Positions 6,772-14,718 of a DNA stretch of 22,738 nt are shown piece after piece. A program made the translations under genes and the position numbers. Each line of letters starts with the position of its first letter. Position 1 is the stretch's first letter. The DNA comes from JBDTYT01 sp040005555. Lineage in GTDB: Bacteria > Actinomycetota > UBA4738 > HRBIN12. The notes beneath the pieces are model-generated. The model was given only the letters and a program-made list of their open reading frames with translations, ran no database searches and was not told the DNA's origin. The stretch covers positions 1 to 22,738 of the forward strand of contig JBDTYT010000022.1 in NCBI GenBank assembly GCA_040005555.1, read 5' to 3'.

Positions 6772-7782
6772 TCAGGGCACCGCCGTCAGCTTCCCCTCGC
6801 CCAGGCCAGCGATCGGCAGCGGCTCCTCGGGAGCGGCGGCGGAGCGCCCGCGTGCCACCGACCCTCGAGCTTTGCCGAGTCCGGAGCGGAACTCGTCCGC
6901 GCCGTTGGAGATCATCGTGGCGGCTTTCACGATCTTGTTCTCGAGGATGCCCTCCATCGCGTCGAGGAGACCTGCGACCTCGGACAGACATGCCTGCGCG
7001 TCGCCCGCTCCGCCGATCCGATGCACCAGGCTGTACAGGAACAGGAGCACCGGCAGCGCGGTGGAGTACGGCACGATCACGACGCCGCGACCGAACGCGT
7101 CGGCGTGGGCGCGGCGGAGCACCGCATAGACGGCGTCGGGAACGGCCGCCACGGCGACCGGCGCGGTGAGCGCCGGATCGAGGTATTGCGCCACCTCGCG
7201 CGCGCGAGCGGCGACCACCCGCTCCACGTCGCGGGCGCGCGCCTCGCGTTCGAGCGGTTCGTCGGCCGCCTCGAGCGCCTCGAGCTCGGCGAGCGCCGAC
7301 CACTTGGAGTCCACCGGCAACGTCCGGCCATCGGGCAGCAGCAACCCGAACTCGACCACCTTGCCGTTCACGCGGAAGTCCGTGACGAGCAACCCCGGCG
7401 GCAGCTGCGCCAGATGCTCGCGCAGGACGTTCTCCCCGGCACGCCCCTTCGAGGATCCGCCGGCGAGCACGGTCGAAAGCCGGCGCACCACCTCCCACGA
7501 CTCGCGCTCGCGCCCGCGCCGCTCGTCTTCGCCGATCGCGAGCTGCTGGAGCGCTTGCCGTGCCCCCGCGAGCTCCCCGCGGATCCGTTCGGCGTCGGCG
7601 TCGCGCGTCGAACCGGCGTCCGCGAGTCGGCGGAGCTCGGCCGTCTGCACCTCCAGTCGCGCCTCGAGGCGCAGGCTGGATCCGGCATCACCGGCGGGCG
7701 ATACGCGTCTCGCCCGCATCAAGAACGCTCCCACGACCGCGCCGAACGCGAGGCCGAGGAGCGCGTATCCGATCCCCGTCAT
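6772..7782 (-). CDS. rmuC: RmuC-family DNA recombination protein
   Basis: The 336-aa protein has an N-terminal membrane segment (about residues 3-24), a charged helical region likely to form a coiled coil (about 38-95), and then the RmuC domain. In the domain, KGRAGENVLREHL and VEFGLLLPDGRTLPVDSKW carry the conserved GE and D..DSK pattern of its nuclease-like fold. RmuC limits DNA inversions at short repeats in E. coli, but its biochemical activity is not settled. The protein is shorter than E. coli RmuC (475 aa), mostly through a shorter coiled coil. ATG at 7782 is chosen over GTG at 7800 because GGAAGGGG lies about five bases upstream of it. The gene is divergent from the GNAT gene at 7890. 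Confidence 0.88.
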   Translation of the reverse strand: MTGIGYALLGLAFGAVVGAFLMRARRVSPAGDAGSSLRLEARLEVQTAELRRLADAGSTRDADAERIRGELAGARQALQQLAIGEDERRGRERESWEVVRRLSTVLAGGSSKGRAGENVLREHLAQLPPGLLVTDFRVNGKVVEFGLLLPDGRTLPVDSKWSALAELEALEAADEPLEREARARDVERVVAARAREVAQYLDPALTAPVAVAAVPDAVYAVLRRAHADAFGRGVVIVPYSTALPVLLFLYSLVHRIGGAGDAQACLSEVAGLLDAMEGILENKIVKAATMISNGADEFRSGLGKARGSVARGRSAAAPEEPLPIAGLGEGKLTAVP

Positions 7783-7816
7783 GTCGTCCCCTTCCGCCAC
7801 CGTTGTGCCGCCGAGT

Positions 7817-7849
7817 ACCCCTCGTTCTCATCGAACGTACCGAGGGGGT
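7817..7849. promoter_or_regulatory. Imperfect inverted repeat in the rmuC/GNAT divergent region
   Basis: ACCCCTCG at 7817-7824 is mirrored by CGAGGGGGT at 7841-7849, with one extra G and a 16-base centre. The centre holds a nested CGTTC/GAACG pair. On the minus strand, TACGTT at 7839-7834 inside the repeat is a possible -10 box for rmuC. It could be an operator; a terminator is unlikely because it sits between divergent genes. Confidence 0.35.
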
Positions 7850-7877
7850 CTGACACGGCTCCACCGCAGGTCACAAC

Positions 7878-7883
7878 TACACT
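7878..7883 (+). promoter_or_regulatory. Candidate -10 box for the tandem GNAT gene (TACACT), leaderless spacing
   Basis: TACACT is followed by CAAGGG and then GTG at 7890, a six-base gap. The AAGGGG run touches the start codon, so it is too close to act as a Shine-Dalgarno site. CTGACA-like bases occur further upstream but at an unfavourable distance. Confidence 0.5.
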
Positions 7884-7889
7884 CAAGGG

Positions 7890-8687
7890 GTGGCGGAGCT
7901 CACCCCGGAGCTGCTCGGGCTCGCGGAAGATGCGAACACGCATACGCCGCTCCGACCCGGCGAGGAGCGCATCGAGCGCGACCGGTACGTCGTGTGGATG
8001 AGCGCGTCATCCGGAGCCGCGGTCTTCACCGTGGCGCAACGGCTCCGCCTGACGGACGACGCCTGGGGAGCCGACGTCGAGGAGATCCGTCAGCTGCTCC
8101 GAGAGCGCGGCCGAGTGCCGTTCACGTGGGAGGTCGGCACGCACGCCACGCCGGAGGATCTCGCCGACCGGTTCCTGGGGATCGGCATGCGGCCGTTCGA
8201 GGAGCCACTCGCGATCGGGATGGTGATGACCGAGCCTCCCGCCGGAGACCCGGCGCACGACGTGGAGGTCCGACGCGTCGAGACCGCCGAGCAGCTCGTC
8301 GCCGCCCACCGGATCGCGCGCATCTGCTTCGGCATGGATCCGGAGGACGACGACCCGGATGAAGCGGCGCGCGACCTCGAGTCGCAACGCGAGCTCGGGA
8401 CGTGGGCCTCCTACCTCGCCTACCTCGACGGCCGACCGGTCGCACAAGCGCAGGCGACGTTCACCCCTCACGGCGTGGTGATGAACGGCGGCAGCACGCT
8501 ACCGGAGGCGCGCGGACGCGGTGCCTATCGGGCGCTCGTCGACGCGCGGTGGGAGGCAGCGGTGGAGCGCGGCACGCCCGCGCTCGTCACGCAGGCCGGC
8601 GCGATGTCGAAACCCATCCTCGAGCGCCTGGGCTTCCGGGGCGTGTGCGAGATCGCGATCCTGCTCGATGACCCGGACACGGAGTAG
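7890..8687 (+). CDS. GNAT-superfamily acetyltransferase, probably two GNAT halves
   Basis: The 265-aa protein is about twice the length of a single GNAT domain. The C-terminal half (about 125-262) is a clear GNAT domain, with STLPEARGRGAYRALVDARWEAAVERG holding the acetyl-CoA loop and LERLGFR near the end. The N-terminal half (about 1-120) lacks a clear loop and looks like a degenerate GNAT or a substrate-recognition domain. The acceptor substrate is unknown. Start GTG at 7890 follows a TACACT hexamer by six bases. Its TAG stop is ten bases before the ATG of the C45 hydrolase gene. The two may form an operon, although the downstream gene appears to have its own promoter across this stop. Confidence 0.85.
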   Translation: MAELTPELLGLAEDANTHTPLRPGEERIERDRYVVWMSASSGAAVFTVAQRLRLTDDAWGADVEEIRQLLRERGRVPFTWEVGTHATPEDLADRFLGIGMRPFEEPLAIGMVMTEPPAGDPAHDVEVRRVETAEQLVAAHRIARICFGMDPEDDDPDEAARDLESQRELGTWASYLAYLDGRPVAQAQATFTPHGVVMNGGSTLPEARGRGAYRALVDARWEAAVERGTPALVTQAGAMSKPILERLGFRGVCEIAILLDDPDTE

Positions 8688-8690
8688 CAT
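8685..8690 (+). promoter_or_regulatory. Candidate -10 box TAGCAT overlapping the upstream stop codon
   Basis: TAGCAT begins with the TAG stop of the GNAT gene. It is followed by seven bases and the ATG of the C45 hydrolase gene at 8698, which has no ribosome binding site. The arrangement would give a leaderless message from a promoter embedded in the end of the preceding gene. Confidence 0.5.
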
Positions 8691-8697
8691 CGCGCTG

Positions 8698-9777
8698 ATG
8701 ACGACGCCACACACGATCCCGATGCTCCAGGTCTCGGGAACACATCGCGAGGTGGGGGCGCAGATCGCCGAGGCCTGTGCCGACACGATCCTGCAGGCGG
8801 TGGGCTTCCCCGACAGCGAGATCCCCGAGGGTCGCACACGTGCCGACCAGCTCGAGCTCGCCGCGAAGTTCCGCGAGATCACGGCGCCCGCCTACCCCTG
8901 GTACATGGAGGAGATCGAGGGCGCGGCCGAGGCGCTCGACGTGGACCCGCTCGCACTGTTCGCGTGCATGATCGAGGAGATCTGGTACGAGCCGTACGGT
9001 CGCAAGCTCGAGGGTCGCTGCACGGACCTGGTTGCGGTCACCCCCGCGACAGCGGACGGACGCGTGCTCGTCGCCCACAACAACGACATGCCGCGCACAT
9101 ACCAAGACCAACTCGTCGCGATCGAGTGGCGGATCCCCGGCGACCCCATCGTGATGTCGATCGGCAACGGCATCTGGATGAGCGCCGGGTGGAACTCGAC
9201 CGGGCTGTCGTTCACCGGGAATGAGCTGGCACCGCTCGACGAGCGAGTCGGGATCCCGCGCGAGATCCAGTTCCGCTCGATCCTTCGCCAACCGAGCATG
9301 GGGATGGCCGTCGGCGAGGCGCTCCGCCACGACCGGGCCTCCTCATACAACAACGTGATCGTGTCCCGCGACGAGGTGGTGAACGTCGAGGGCTCGGCCA
9401 CCGACGCAGAGCTCACCGACACCGATGACCGAGGTCACCTCGTCCACACGAATCACTACGTGTGCGAGCGCATGCAGAAGTACGAGGGGGATCCCGAGTA
9501 CGCACCGCAGTCCGACGCCCGCTACCGGCGCGGCGCCGAGCTGCTCGCGTCCTCGGAGCCCGGCTCGATCACCGTCGAGGTCATGCGGACCTTCCTGTCC
9601 GATCACGAGGGCGCGCCAACGAGCATCTGCCGCCACCCCGAGCTGTATCCGGACGCAGCGAGCCGATCCGCTACGGCGTTCTGGTGCATCGCGGACGTCG
9701 GGGAGATGAACATCACGTTCGGCCGCGGGAACCCGTGTGACTCGGTCGCACAGGAGTACGCCTTCTCCGCGAACTAG
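8698..9777 (+). CDS. C45-family autoproteolytic acyltransferase/amidohydrolase-like protein
   Basis: The 359-aa protein resembles peptidase family C45 (isopenicillin N acyltransferase-like Ntn hydrolases). These cleave themselves before a Cys that becomes the N-terminal nucleophile and act on amide or acyl bonds. Visible features are the early VSGTHREVGAQIAEA segment, then EGRCTDLVAV with candidate nucleophile Cys108. These are followed by DGRVLVAHNNDM and GWNSTGLSFTGNEL, the usual Ntn-fold order. If cleavage occurs before Cys108, an alpha chain of about 12 kDa and a beta chain of about 28 kDa would result. The natural substrate is unknown; the group includes many uncharacterised bacterial members. 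The ATG at 8698 follows a TAGCAT hexamer by seven bases. Its TAG stop and that of the convergent amidohydrolase share the palindrome CTAG. Confidence 0.87.
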   Translation: MTTPHTIPMLQVSGTHREVGAQIAEACADTILQAVGFPDSEIPEGRTRADQLELAAKFREITAPAYPWYMEEIEGAAEALDVDPLALFACMIEEIWYEPYGRKLEGRCTDLVAVTPATADGRVLVAHNNDMPRTYQDQLVAIEWRIPGDPIVMSIGNGIWMSAGWNSTGLSFTGNELAPLDERVGIPREIQFRSILRQPSMGMAVGEALRHDRASSYNNVIVSRDEVVNVEGSATDAELTDTDDRGHLVHTNHYVCERMQKYEGDPEYAPQSDARYRRGAELLASSEPGSITVEVMRTFLSDHEGAPTSICRHPELYPDAASRSATAFWCIADVGEMNITFGRGNPCDSVAQEYAFSAN

Positions 9778-10964
9778 CGCTCCTCGCCGGCCACCACCTC
9801 GCCGGCCTTCATGACCATGACGGGCTGCAGCAGCGTGGCGATGTCCTCGACCGGGTCCTCGTCGTACAGGACCAGGTCGGCCGCCATCCCCGCTTTCACC
9901 GAGCCGACGTCGGGCAGACCGAGGAGCTCGGCGGCGTTCGAGGTAGCGGCCTGGAGGGCCTTCAGGGGCGTCATCCCCCACTCCACCATCGAGACGATCT
10001 CGTGCGGAGCGTTCCCGTGGGGGTTGAACGGCGTGCCCGCGTCCGTGCCGCACGCGTGGCGCACGCCGGCTCGTACCGCTCGGCGGAACGCATCGTGGTG
10101 TTGCGCGGCAAGGGACATCGCCTTCTCGACGGCGTAGGCGGGCACCTCGTCGGGATGTTCCACGATGCCGCGGATCGCCGATATCGTCGGGACGTGGAAG
10201 GTGCCGGACTCCTTCATGAGGCGGGCCGCCTCGGCTTCGATCTGTGAACCGTGCTCGATCGAGTCCACGCCGGCGAGCACCGACCGCATGATCCCGGTCG
10301 CGCCGATCGCGTGCGCGGCGACGCGACGTCCCCAGCTGTGAGCCTCGTCAACCGCAGCCTCGAGCTCCTCGGGCGTGAAAGCGGTGAAGTCGGCGGTGAT
10401 ACCCGGCGTGAGCACGCCGCCCGTCGCGATGAGCTTGATCGCCAGGGCCCCGGCGCGGATCTCCTCGCGCACGGCCTTGCGCATCTCATCGGCGCCGTCG
10501 ACCTGCCGCGCGACACCGATGCTGTGGCCGTGACCCCCGGTGATCGTCAGCGCTTGCCCCGCAGCCACCACGCGCGGTCCCGGGATCATCCCGCGCTCGA
10601 TCGCCGCGCCCACCTCGATCACCGAGGTCTTCCGTCCGCCGAGGTCTCGAACGCTCGTGACCCCGGCCTCGAGGTGCCGAGCTGAGTTCTTCACCGCCTT
10701 CAGCGCCGCGAGCGTATCGGTGAGGGCAGTCGCTTCGCCCGCGAAGTCGGCCGAGCCGTCGAAGCACAGATGGACGTGGCAGTCGATGAGCCCCGGCAAG
10801 AGCGTCGAGTTCGTACCGTCGACCTGGTGCGCAGCCTGGGCGATCTTCGGGGCCCGGGCGTGCGCGCCCACCCACGCGATCTCGCCGCTCGAGACGAGCA
10901 CACCCGCCTTCGTCTTCATCGAGCGGCCGTCGAACAACGCCACGTTCGCGAAGTACGTCGCCAT
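9774..10964 (-). CDS. Amidohydrolase-superfamily metal-dependent hydrolase
   Basis: The 396-aa protein has the full binuclear amidohydrolase metal site. HVH (His63, His65) follows LPGLIDC. Lys177 in AIKLIATGG is the likely carboxylated lysine. His218 in AAHAIG, His238 in EHGS and Asp308 in GTDAGTP complete the set. The sequence most resembles the group annotated as Xaa-Pro dipeptidase or imidazolonepropionase-like amidohydrolases, which hydrolyse dipeptide-like or cyclic amide bonds; the true substrate cannot be read from sequence. There is no signal peptide, so it is cytoplasmic. ATG at 10964 is chosen over the upstream in-frame GTG because the run GGGGGGAGTGAGG lies just before it and the preceding cupin stop is only two bases away. 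It is surely co-translated with the cupin. Confidence 0.92.
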   Translation of the reverse strand: MATYFANVALFDGRSMKTKAGVLVSSGEIAWVGAHARAPKIAQAAHQVDGTNSTLLPGLIDCHVHLCFDGSADFAGEATALTDTLAALKAVKNSARHLEAGVTSVRDLGGRKTSVIEVGAAIERGMIPGPRVVAAGQALTITGGHGHSIGVARQVDGADEMRKAVREEIRAGALAIKLIATGGVLTPGITADFTAFTPEELEAAVDEAHSWGRRVAAHAIGATGIMRSVLAGVDSIEHGSQIEAEAARLMKESGTFHVPTISAIRGIVEHPDEVPAYAVEKAMSLAAQHHDAFRRAVRAGVRHACGTDAGTPFNPHGNAPHEIVSMVEWGMTPLKALQAATSNAAELLGLPDVGSVKAGMAADLVLYDEDPVEDIATLLQPVMVMKAGEVVAGEER

Positions 10965-10966
10965 CC

Positions 10967-11341
10967 TCACTCCCCCCACGGCGGCGCGAGGCGCTCGCCA
11001 CCGGGTCGGATCATGACCGTGCCGACCGGCATCATCGCGAGGATCGCCGCGGCCAGCGAGCCGTCCGCGTACGAGAAGTGCGAGACGCCCGGCGGGATCA
11101 TCACGGTGTCGCCGGGCCCGAGCGGCGTCTCCTCACCGTCGAGGGACACCGTGATCGAGCCCGAGAGGACGTGGAACACCTCCTCGTGATCGTGCGTGTG
11201 CTCGGGCAGACGCTGACCCGGACGCAGGTCGACGCGGTAGCTCATGGTCTCGAGCGCACCGCGGGACGGTGAGGACAATCCGCGAATACAGACTCCCGCC
11301 AGGTCGAACTCTGGGGCGTCGTCGGACTTCACGATCGGCAT
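10967..11341 (-). CDS. Cupin-domain protein with intact metal site
   Basis: The 124-aa protein is a single conserved-barrel cupin. Motif 1 is PGQRLPEHTHDHEEVFHVLSG, with the two His and Glu ligands, and motif 2 is GDTVMIPPGVSHF, with the third His. A bound divalent metal is therefore likely, unlike in the cupin at 5511-5873. Such small cupins act as dioxygenases, isomerases or ligand sensors; no specific role can be given. GAGGAG about five bases before ATG 11341 sets the start. It sits 55 bases after the nucleotide cyclase gene and two bases before the amidohydrolase, suggesting a role tied to the amidohydrolase substrate. Confidence 0.88.
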   Translation of the reverse strand: MPIVKSDDAPEFDLAGVCIRGLSSPSRGALETMSYRVDLRPGQRLPEHTHDHEEVFHVLSGSITVSLDGEETPLGPGDTVMIPPGVSHFSYADGSLAAAILAMMPVGTVMIRPGGERLAPPWGE

Positions 11342-11396
11342 GCGGACTCCTCGACGGTCGCGGGCGCCTCGCATCATCGCAGAACGGCCCGACGGA

Positions 11397-14300
11397 CTAT
11401 CGCGCGAGCTCGTCCCGGAACCGCCTCGCGCGGGCGGCCTCGACGACGTTTTCCTTCCGCTCGTAGAGCGCGACGGCCCGATCGGCCGCCTGCCTAGCCT
11501 CCGCGACGTTGCCGGCCGCGCGAAGCACCTCCGCGAGGTCGAGCAAGGTCTCACCGTGGTCGACCAGGGCGTCCGTTCCCTCGTACATCTCCTCGGCTTC
11601 GCGGGCGAGCCGAAGCGCCTCCTCGTACGCTCCGCGAGCGGCAAGCGCCTTCGCCTGCACCCGCCGCCACACGTTCTGACCGATGATGTCGGCCGGGGAC
11701 ATCGGCTGCTGCGCGCTCTCGCGCGCCAACGCTTCCGCCTCCTCGAACCTGCCTTGCGCGACGACCGCGAGGGCCATCATGTCGCGCGTGACGTCCAGGA
11801 GCGGCAGCGAATCGGCCTCCAGGAGACGCGCGTACTCGGCCCGAGCGAGCGACTCCGCCCGCGCGAAGTCTCCCGCGATCATCTCGATGTACCACCCCTC
11901 CTGGACGGCGAAGGCGCTGGTGACGGGCCTGCCCAGCTCATCCGTGATCGCCTTCCCGGCCGCGTACATGTCTCGAGCTTGCTCGAGGTCGCCCCCCATC
12001 GCGATCAAGACGGAGCGCGCCCCCATCGCCTGCGCCTCGAGCCACCGGTCCCGCCCCGACCTGGCCCATGCTTCCTCACACCGCGCAAGTCCCTCGGTCA
12101 CCGTTACAGGTCCCCACACGCTGCCCATCCACGCGCTCAACAGCTCTGCGGCCAACGCGCGCTCACCGGCCGACTCCGCGTATCCGAGCGCACGCAGCGT
12201 GGCTTCGTCTCTCCGCGCGAAGTGGAAACGGATGTTGTGATCCCATGCGAGCAAGTACCAGGCGCGAGCGAGGCCCGCGTCGTCGCCGAGCGACTCGAAC
12301 ACCTCGATCGCGCGCTCTGCGTCTGGCTTCCACCGCTCCCATAACCGGACGTCACGCCACGCCGCGATCTCGCTGAGCGCGAGAGCTGCATGCATCTGGA
12401 GCGCGTGGTGCTCGATCGCCAGGGCGGCGGCCGAAACCTCTTCGAGTAGCTCGAGGGCCTGTACCTCGTGTCCGGACCACGCGAGCGCCCGGCCGAGGTC
12501 GAGCCCGTCTCGGACCCATTCCGGGTCCGTGCGAGGCCGCAGCTCCATGGCTCGCCGGAGCAGGTTAATCGCCCCCGCGGTGTCCCCCCGCGCGTAGCTG
12601 CGCCTGCCAGCCGACGCGAGGTGGGCGGCCGCGGTCGCGGCGAGCACGATCCCATCGTCCATCGCCTGACCGAGCTCGGCGCGGAGCCGATGGGCCTGCT
12701 CCAGGTGGTAACCGAGGATCTCCTCCTGCTCGGCGACGCGCTCGCCGGCGATGCCCTCGAGCCAACGTGCGAACCCCTCGTGCAGGATCGCCCGCTCAGA
12801 CTTGGGGATCGCGTCGTAGGCGGCGTCACGGATCAACAGATGCCGGAAGCGGTAGGCATCCTCGCCCGGAAGCAGCGAGCGCTCCGGTCCGACGAGCTCC
12901 TTGCGAACGAGCGAGCGAAGGTGGACATCGAGGGAGGAGCGCACGGGATCCGCGAGCAGCTCGAGGATCGCCCCTCGATGGAACGCCTTGCCGCACACCG
13001 CGGCGTGCTCGATCACCCTTCGTTCCTCGTCCGAGAGTCGGTCGAGCCTCGCGGACAGCAGCGCCGAGATCGTCGGCGGCACCGCCACGTCGGCAAGGTC
13101 ACCCGCGGGGATCCAACGATCGCCGTCGCGCGAAAGGAGGCCGTCGTCGATCAGCATCGCCAGCATCTCCTCGACGAAGAGCGGGTTGCCCTCAGCGACG
13201 CCGGTGATGCGATCGCGCACCTCCGCCGGAAGGCCCGACGATCCCAAGAGGTGGTCGATCAGCTCGGCGCATTCAGGGTTGGAGAGCGGCGCGAGCGAGA
13301 TCGTGGTGGCGTTCGTCTTCCCACCGGCCCACGTCGGCCGGACGTCGAGTAGATCGGGCCGGGCCATACACAGGACCAGGATCGAGGCATCTCGGGACCA
13401 ATCCGCAACGTGCTCGATCAGATCGAGGAAGGTCGACTCACCCCAGTGGATATCGTCGAAGACCACAACGAGAGGGCGATCACGGCCGCGGATCTCGAGG
13501 AAGCGGCGGATCGCCCAGAAGGTCTCCTCCGGAGCCCCGCCTTCGCCCGCGCCGAGCAGCTTGGCGAGGTTGGCAGTGATCGCATCGGCGTGGTCCTCAT
13601 CGGCCAGGGCTTCGTGGATCGTTTCCCGCACCGAAGACTCGTCGTCGAAGTCGGCAAGCCTGAGCACCTCCTTCATCGCCTCGGCGACCGGGAAGTACGT
13701 GATGCCTTCGCCGTACGCGAGGCATCGGCCACGCATGACATCGGCGACCTCGAGTCCGGACAGGAACTCCTCGACCAGGCGCGATTTCCCGGCGCCGGCC
13801 GATCCGAGCACCGTGAACAGCTGGCAGACGCGGTCCGAGACCGCTCGCTCGAAGGCCTGCTCGAGCAACGCGCGTTCGCGCGCGCGCCCGACCATCGGTG
13901 CGTCGAGACGCCGGGTGCGCATCGGCGAGAGCGACGCCACCTGGAGCAGGCGGAAGGCGACCACCGCTTCCGCTTTCCCCTTGAGCGCCAGCGGCTCGAC
14001 GGGTTCGGCGAGCACCGCGTCTTTCACGAGTCGATGTGTAGGCTCGCCGATCAAGATCTCCCCGGGCTCCGCCGCGGTTTGCAGGCGCGCGGCTGTATTC
14101 ATGGCGTCGCCGATCAGCGGCTGGTCCGGTCCGGCGACGAGCACCTCTCCCGTCGTGATGCCGATGCGCCCGACGAGCTCGACCGCCGAACCCGGCTCGG
14201 ATGCCGCGAGCCGGTCGCGCATCTCGACGGCGGCGCGGACCGCGCGTAGCGCGTCGTCCTCATGGGCCTGCGGCATCCCGAAAACCGCGACGACCGCATC

Positions 14301-14561
14301 GCCGATGAACTTCTCGACCGAGCCGCCGTGGCGCTCGATCGCGGCGCGCATGTCCTCGAAGTATCGCTGCAGGACCGGTCGGAGGATCTCGGGGTCGTGT
14401 CGCTCGGCCAGGGTTGTCGAGCCGACGAGATCACAGAACAGGACGGTGACGGTCTTGCGGGCCTCGCGGGCCGGCGCCTGGGGCCCCAGCGGTGTCGCAC
14501 ACGCCATACAGAACGCGGCGTCGCCCGGGTTCTCGCGACCGCAGCTCGGACACGCACGCAT
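11397..14561 (-). CDS. Class III nucleotide cyclase / AAA ATPase / TPR signalling protein
   Basis: This 1054-aa multidomain regulator has four parts. An N-terminal zinc ribbon (CPSCGRENPGDAAFCMAC, residues 4-21) is followed by a class III adenylate/guanylate cyclase domain (about 36-205). This has metal-binding Asp44 (FCDLVGST) and Asp88 (EKFIGDAV), Lys84, and transition-state Asn155 and Arg159 in GDAMNTAARL, so the catalytic set looks intact. The position that usually holds Asp or Thr for base recognition is Pro148. Next is an AAA/STAND-type ATPase with Walker A GSAGAGKS (253-260) and Walker B LVVVFDD (about 364-370). A long helical C-terminus with TPR-like repeats follows. Such proteins are large cytoplasmic signal integrators of mostly unknown input. 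ATG at 14561 is chosen because the zinc ribbon starts there and TACGCT lies seven bases upstream, although the frame stays open to 14756. Confidence 0.93.
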   Translation of the reverse strand: MRACPSCGRENPGDAAFCMACATPLGPQAPAREARKTVTVLFCDLVGSTTLAERHDPEILRPVLQRYFEDMRAAIERHGGSVEKFIGDAVVAVFGMPQAHEDDALRAVRAAVEMRDRLAASEPGSAVELVGRIGITTGEVLVAGPDQPLIGDAMNTAARLQTAAEPGEILIGEPTHRLVKDAVLAEPVEPLALKGKAEAVVAFRLLQVASLSPMRTRRLDAPMVGRARERALLEQAFERAVSDRVCQLFTVLGSAGAGKSRLVEEFLSGLEVADVMRGRCLAYGEGITYFPVAEAMKEVLRLADFDDESSVRETIHEALADEDHADAITANLAKLLGAGEGGAPEETFWAIRRFLEIRGRDRPLVVVFDDIHWGESTFLDLIEHVADWSRDASILVLCMARPDLLDVRPTWAGGKTNATTISLAPLSNPECAELIDHLLGSSGLPAEVRDRITGVAEGNPLFVEEMLAMLIDDGLLSRDGDRWIPAGDLADVAVPPTISALLSARLDRLSDEERRVIEHAAVCGKAFHRGAILELLADPVRSSLDVHLRSLVRKELVGPERSLLPGEDAYRFRHLLIRDAAYDAIPKSERAILHEGFARWLEGIAGERVAEQEEILGYHLEQAHRLRAELGQAMDDGIVLAATAAAHLASAGRRSYARGDTAGAINLLRRAMELRPRTDPEWVRDGLDLGRALAWSGHEVQALELLEEVSAAALAIEHHALQMHAALALSEIAAWRDVRLWERWKPDAERAIEVFESLGDDAGLARAWYLLAWDHNIRFHFARRDEATLRALGYAESAGERALAAELLSAWMGSVWGPVTVTEGLARCEEAWARSGRDRWLEAQAMGARSVLIAMGGDLEQARDMYAAGKAITDELGRPVTSAFAVQEGWYIEMIAGDFARAESLARAEYARLLEADSLPLLDVTRDMMALAVVAQGRFEEAEALARESAQQPMSPADIIGQNVWRRVQAKALAARGAYEEALRLAREAEEMYEGTDALVDHGETLLDLAEVLRAAGNVAEARQAADRAVALYERKENVVEAARARRFRDELAR

Positions 14562-14568
14562 AGGCGCG

Positions 14569-14574
14569 AGCGTA
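14569..14574 (-). promoter_or_regulatory. Candidate -10 box for the cyclase gene (TACGCT), leaderless spacing
   Basis: On the minus strand TACGCT is followed by CGCGCCT and then ATG at 14561, a seven-base gap without a Shine-Dalgarno sequence. It lies in the 157-base divergent region shared with tldD. Confidence 0.55.
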
Positions 14575-14655
14575 CGCCGCAACCTTCTGCGGGACCAGGG
14601 TGGAACCCGACGCGGGAGGTTCGACGACGCTCGGTCCACGCGCCCGTGACTCGGG

Positions 14656-14661
14656 TAGGCT
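14656..14661 (+). promoter_or_regulatory. Candidate -10 box for tldD (TAGGCT)
   Basis: TAGGCT ends directly before an in-frame GTG at 14662. A transcript starting six or seven bases later would exclude that GTG, which supports the TTG at 14719 as the real tldD start, with a leader of about 50 bases containing GAGGGGG. Confidence 0.45.
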
Positions 14662-14718
14662 GTGCCGCGGCCCGGGCGGGAACGACCCCGGGTCATCCGT
14701 TCGCGCGAGGGGGATGCG

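Noticed and set aside
4518..7169. An 883-codon open frame on the plus strand across several minus-strand genes
   Set aside because: It lies opposite the PIG-L, cupin, GNAT, hypothetical and rmuC genes, all better supported, and has shadow-type composition.
14662..14718. GTG start for tldD
   Set aside because: It would lie upstream of the predicted transcript start and has no ribosome binding site; TTG at 14719 has one and matches the family N-terminus.
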